NCBI RefSeq assembly: GCF_043677095.1
Contig: NZ_JBHLJR010000002.1
Coordinates: forward strand, 593,321-657,320
DNA: 64,000 nt
Reading direction: 5' to 3'
Origin: Natronococcus roseus
Lineage (GTDB): Archaea > Halobacteriota > Halobacteria > Halobacteriales > Natrialbaceae
The stretch's first letter is position 1. Each line of letters starts with the position of its first letter. The position numbers and the translations under genes were made by a program. The notes beneath the pieces are model-generated. The model was not told the origin of the DNA. It saw nothing but the letters and a program-made list of their open reading frames with translations, and searched no databases. Of the stretch, positions 60,793 through 64,000 are shown piece by piece.

Positions 60793-63012
60793 TCAACCGT
60801 CGTTGACGAACGCGTCGAACCCGTCCACCCCTCGAGCGAACGCCTCGGGCGTCTCCTCGTCGGCCGTCTGGAGGGCCCGTTCGAAGTGATCGGCCGTTAG
60901 CTCGAGGTTCTCGAGGGCGGTCGTTGCTCCGGCTTCCCCGTCGGTCGGGTCGTCGCGCTCACCGTCGGCGGACGTCTCGACGTAGTCGCGAACGGCGTTC
61001 ATCGCCGCGGTCCGGCAGATGCCCTCGAGATCGGAGCCGACAGCGCCCTCGGTCCGCTCGGCGAGCGTCCCGAGGTCGACATCCGCCGCAAGCGGGCGAT
61101 CCCGAAGGTGGATCTCGAAGATCTCCCGCCTGGCCGCCTCGTCGGGCTCCCCGACGCGAACGTGTTGTTCGAACCGCCCCGCCCGCAAGAGCGCATCGTC
61201 GATCCGATCCGGTCGGTTCGTCGTCGCGAGGACGACGACGTCCTCGAGCTCTTCGAGCCCGTCGAGTTCGGTCAGGAGCTGGCTGACGACGCGTTCGCCG
61301 ACCGCCGTCTCGCTGGAATCGCTCCGGGTGCCGGCGATGGCGTCGATCTCGTCGAACACGAGCACCGTCGGCGCGTTCTCGCGGGCCTTACTGAAAACAT
61401 TACGAATCCCGCGTTCCGACTCGCCGACGTACTTGTCGACGAGTTCGGGCCCCTTGATCGAGATGAAGTTCGACTGGGCCTCGTTCGCGACGGCCCGTGC
61501 GAGCAGCGTTTTCCCGGTCCCTGGCGGGCCGTACAGCAGAACACCGGTTGCCGGACGTAGCGAGACGCGGTCGAAAGCGTCGGCGTACTCGAGGGGCCAC
61601 TGGACCGTCTCCCGGAGGGTTCGGGTTACCTCTTCGAGCCCGCCGACGTCCTCCCAGGTCGCGTCCGGCACCTCGACGAACACCTCTCGCATCGCCGACG
61701 GTTCGATCTCGCGTACCGCCGCTTCGAGATCCGACTCATCGATCTCGACGGCATCCAGTCGGTCGGTCGGCAGTTCGATGGAATCGTTCGAGGAGTCGGC
61801 TCGCAGCCGACGCAGCGCACACATTGCGCTCTCCCTGATCAAGTTCTCAAGATCCGCCCCGACGAAGCCGTGGGTGCGCTCGGCGTAGCGCTCGAGATCG
61901 ACCGAGTCGCTGATGGAGACGTCGGCCGCGTGGATCCCGAGGATTTCGGACCGCTCGTCGGCGTCCGGGACGCCGATCTCGACCTCGCGGTCGAACCGAC
62001 CCGGCCGGCGGAGGGCGGGATCGACGGAGTCGACGCGGTTCGTCGTCCCGACGACGACGACCTGGCCTCTGTCGTCACCGCCGTCGAGCAGGGAGAGCAA
62101 CTGGGCGACGATCCGGCGCTCGACGTCGCCGACGTCCTCCCGTTTCGGCGCGATAGCGTCGATCTCGTCGATGAAGACGATCGCCGGGGCGTTCTCCTCG
62201 GCCTCCTCGAACACCTCTCGGAGTCGTTCCTCGCTCTCGCCGTGGTACTTCGAGACGATCTCCGGACCCCGAAGCGTCTGAAAGTGGGCGCCGACCTCGT
62301 TGGCCATCGCGCGGGCGATGAGCGTCTTCCCTGTTCCCGGCGGTCCGTACAGGAGGACTCCCTTCGGCGGGTCGATGCCGAGTCGATCGAAAACGCCGGG
62401 ATATCGCATCGGCAACTCGACGACCTCCCGCACCTGCTCGAGTTCGTCCGCGAGGCCGCCGACGTCGTCGTAGGTCACCACGGGATCCGTCGCATCGCAG
62501 TCCTCCTCGTCGGCCGTCGCCGGTTTGGGAGCGATAACGATCGACGTCCACTCCTCGACGACGGCGGGATCGGCCGGATCGACATCGACGACTTCGATCG
62601 GAACGGATCGGGAGGGTTCAGCGTCGATCAAGACCGTCTCTCCGTCCGAGACGATACGACCGACGAGGGCGTCCCGCTGGGCGAAGTCGAGCGCCTCGGC
62701 GGAGGAGACGTCGTCAGGTAACGCTATCGAGACCCGTTCGGCCGACCTGACCTCGGCTGGTTCGACCCGAACGCGTTCTCCCGTATCGACGTCGAGTCGC
62801 TCCGCGAGCTCCCGATCGAGACGGATCGTGCGCTCCGCCCGCTCCTCGGACGGGCGCGACAGCACCTCGACGACGGCCGATTCGCCCGTCGGTCCCTGGA
62901 GAGAAACGTACTCCCCGGATTCGACACCGAGCGAGGTCATTACGTCCCGCTCGAGGACGGCGACGGAGCGGTCCCGCTGGTTCGAGACGAGCGGTTTGAC
63001 GGTGAGTTTCAT
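60793..63012 (-). CDS. Second Cdc48/VCP-type AAA+ ATPase
   Basis: 739 residues from the ATG at 63012 (MKLTVKPLVSNQRDRSVAVL). Same plan as the gene at 998: N domain, then two AAA modules with GPPGTGKT at 223-230 and 495-502. It is more diverged, especially in the N domain and in the loop between the modules (SNDSIELPTDRLDAVEIDES). The Walker B and arginine finger regions look intact. It may have a different substrate range. Confidence 0.95.
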   Translation of the reverse strand: MKLTVKPLVSNQRDRSVAVLERDVMTSLGVESGEYVSLQGPTGESAVVEVLSRPSEERAERTIRLDRELAERLDVDTGERVRVEPAEVRSAERVSIALPDDVSSAEALDFAQRDALVGRIVSDGETVLIDAEPSRSVPIEVVDVDPADPAVVEEWTSIVIAPKPATADEEDCDATDPVVTYDDVGGLADELEQVREVVELPMRYPGVFDRLGIDPPKGVLLYGPPGTGKTLIARAMANEVGAHFQTLRGPEIVSKYHGESEERLREVFEEAEENAPAIVFIDEIDAIAPKREDVGDVERRIVAQLLSLLDGGDDRGQVVVVGTTNRVDSVDPALRRPGRFDREVEIGVPDADERSEILGIHAADVSISDSVDLERYAERTHGFVGADLENLIRESAMCALRRLRADSSNDSIELPTDRLDAVEIDESDLEAAVREIEPSAMREVFVEVPDATWEDVGGLEEVTRTLRETVQWPLEYADAFDRVSLRPATGVLLYGPPGTGKTLLARAVANEAQSNFISIKGPELVDKYVGESERGIRNVFSKARENAPTVLVFDEIDAIAGTRSDSSETAVGERVVSQLLTELDGLEELEDVVVLATTNRPDRIDDALLRAGRFEQHVRVGEPDEAARREIFEIHLRDRPLAADVDLGTLAERTEGAVGSDLEGICRTAAMNAVRDYVETSADGERDDPTDGEAGATTALENLELTADHFERALQTADEETPEAFARGVDGFDAFVNDG

Positions 63013-63117
63013 CGATAGAGTCGTCCTTTGGTAACGTGTCACGCTCGAAGGCAAGAACGTTTGGATGGGGTCGAGGTCCGAACGGTCGCATAGTCGGTCC
63101 GTCCGGATCGAACGAAT

Positions 63118-63124
63118 GCTTATC
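63118..63124 (+). promoter_or_regulatory. TATA-like element for the gene at 63154
   Basis: gcttatc 30-36 bases before the ATG at 63154, with the divergent Cdc48 paralogue on the other side. Confidence 0.4.
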
Positions 63125-63153
63125 AGAGATGACGTTGAGAGGTAACATGGAAC

Positions 63154-63453
63154 ATGACAGACAGCGACTTAGAGGATTTCCTGATCCTCCGCGCGCTCGA
63201 CGACCCGATCACGGAATCCGAACTCGAGGCCGCCGGCGAGCAGTCGGGAGAGACTCTCGAGGAACTCCGCGACGAGGGGGTCGGAATCCGGTGGGTCGAC
63301 TCCGAAGTACTGACGAACGAGAACGGAAAGATCACGGGGACCTTCTGTCACTATCGAGCCGAAGATACGGACGTCGTTCGCGAACACGCCGAGCGAGCGG
63401 GGCTCCCGGCGACGCGAATCGATCGACGAGGGGAGCCGCTCGAGGGCGAGTAG
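63154..63453 (+). CDS. DUF4242-like small protein
   Basis: 99 residues: ILRALDDPITESELEAAGEQ, then IRWVDSEVLTNENGKITGTF and the end CHYRAEDTDVVREHAERAGL. The pattern of a Cys next to a His and the ADTD-like turn resembles DUF4242 (nickel-binding-like, ferredoxin-fold). The assignment is tentative. Confidence 0.7.
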   Translation: MTDSDLEDFLILRALDDPITESELEAAGEQSGETLEELRDEGVGIRWVDSEVLTNENGKITGTFCHYRAEDTDVVREHAERAGLPATRIDRRGEPLEGE

Positions 63454-63647
63454 CGTCAGACCGTTCTCGCTCGCGATGGGCCAAAAGACGGTTGCTACCT
63501 GCCTTCGGACTCTCGAGTACGATCGGTCGCGAACTGAGACGTTCTCGAGGCGCAGTGGCTCCGCTGGTCGGTTGGCAACGCGCTCATCGAATGGGTAGCG
63601 ACTTCTGTAGTTGGCGTCTCGACTGCTGGTGAACGAAGAGTATGAAA

Positions 63648-63769
63648 GGGAGCGGCGAATCGGATTTCCCAGAGGGTCGCCCACTCCAGTACTCCCCGAA
63701 ACGCAGGCGAGCTTATCTTCCGTGTTCGGGATGGGTACGGGAGGTACCTCGCCGCTGTGGCCGCTGTAA
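63648..63769 (-). rRNA. 5S rRNA, downstream copy
   Basis: A 122-base 5S gene read on the minus strand, with the conserved core (cccatcccgaacacggaag and gagtactggagtgggcgac on that strand). It differs from its neighbour at about nine positions, several as compensating pairs (see findings). The gap to the other copy is 55 bases. Confidence 0.95.
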
Positions 63770-63777
63770 TGCCGACC

Positions 63778-63794
63778 GACGGAATCGAACCGTC
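63778..63794 (-). repeat. Hairpin before the downstream 5S copy
   Basis: gacgg, loop aatcgaa, ccgtc (as read on the + strand). The same loop and stem length, with other stem bases, occurs before the other 5S gene. It is a probable rRNA processing element. Confidence 0.55.
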
Positions 63795-63824
63795 GTTAGA
63801 CCACTGTCGGTCGCCGATATGAGT

Positions 63825-63946
63825 GGTGGCGGCGAATCGGATTTCCCAGAGGGTCGCCCACTCCAGTACTCCCCGAAACGCAGGCGGGCTTATCTTCCGT
63901 GTTCGGGATGGGTACGGGAGGGGCCCCGCCGCTGTGGCCGCCTGAA
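63825..63946 (-). rRNA. 5S rRNA, upstream copy
   Basis: A second 122-base 5S gene, first in transcription order after the presumed 23S gene beyond the right edge. The ends fit the haloarchaeal consensus (3' end ...cgccgccacc). The acceptor-like helix I pairs fully. Confidence 0.95.
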
Positions 63947-63954
63947 CGCCGATT

Positions 63955-63971
63955 CGCGGAATCGAACCGCG
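63955..63971 (-). repeat. Hairpin before the upstream 5S copy
   Basis: cgcgg, loop aatcgaa, ccgcg on the + strand, in the spacer after the presumed 23S gene. Equal in shape to the element at 63778-63794 with paired base changes in the stem. Confidence 0.55.
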
Positions 63972-64000
63972 ATCATTCCAATATCGGTGGCCTCTCTGAA

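Noticed and set aside
63454..63647. tRNA-Cys after the 5S genes, as in many haloarchaeal rRNA operons
   Set aside because: No tRNA fold or GCA anticodon loop could be found on the minus strand.
1..64000. CRISPR arrays, insertion sequences or integrase genes
   Set aside because: No regularly spaced repeats, transposase or integrase motifs were found in reading the window.

Overview
The window comes from the chromosome of an extremely halophilic archaeon (class Halobacteria). G+C is high, the proteins are very acidic, and informational genes are archaeal (Cdc48, GINS, PriS, L7Ae, L24e, RNA polymerase subunits D, N and K). Isoprenoids are made by an archaeal mevalonate route. Promoters are TATA-type and many genes look leaderless. 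The genus cannot be fixed from sequence reading alone.

Layout. 1-16.1 kb: partial alpha/beta hydrolase, Cdc48/VCP ATPase with a small partner, peroxiredoxin, GINS and primase small subunit (replication), GNAT, the RNA ligation pair archease and RtcB around a DoxX-like membrane protein, a bat-type regulator, MoaA, and a DUF4129-DUF58-membrane protein operon. 16.3-24.6 kb: the archaeal alpha-type operon (tRNA-Ser, S13, S4, S11, RpoD, tRNA-Leu, L18e, L13, S9, RpoN, RpoK, enolase, S2), then mevalonate kinase and isopentenyl phosphate kinase. 24.7-33.7 kb: a regulator and an APC/Usp transporter lie between the kinases and RNase J, prenyl synthase and GltX; two single-domain response regulators sit in the same stretch. 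33.8-43.2 kb: cupredoxin lipoprotein, SDR, tRNA acetyltransferase TmcA, the L7Ae-S28e-L24e-Ndk operon, superoxide dismutase, a P-loop ATPase and an MBL hydrolase. 43.3-50.2 kb: a membrane-anchored HTH protein, tRNA-Glu, and a looser region with a frameshifted gene, a metzincin-type protease and several small zinc-ribbon proteins.

50.3-58.1 kb is the most interesting part. It holds an ABC transporter island of the NMT1/THI5 type with two permeases, one ATPase, one secreted binding protein and one HTH-binding-domain fusion. Next to it is a two-gene unit made of an unrecognised 300-residue protein and a PQQ quinoprotein dehydrogenase. The dehydrogenase has a complete metal site plus the extra aspartate (Asp324) that marks lanthanide-dependent enzymes, yet it shows no signal peptide. 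58.1-63.5 kb: methyltransferase, amphi-Trp protein, ArsR-like regulator, zinc-finger coiled-coil protein, 2Fe-2S ferredoxin, a second Cdc48 paralogue and a DUF4242-like protein. The window ends in the 3' end of an rRNA operon on the minus strand, with two divergent tandem 5S rRNA genes; the 23S gene would lie beyond the right edge.

Other non-coding signals: 3'-end tRNA remnants downstream of both tRNA-Leu and tRNA-Glu, a structured RNA candidate upstream of RNase J, a structured leader on the L7Ae operon, and covarying hairpins in front of each 5S gene.
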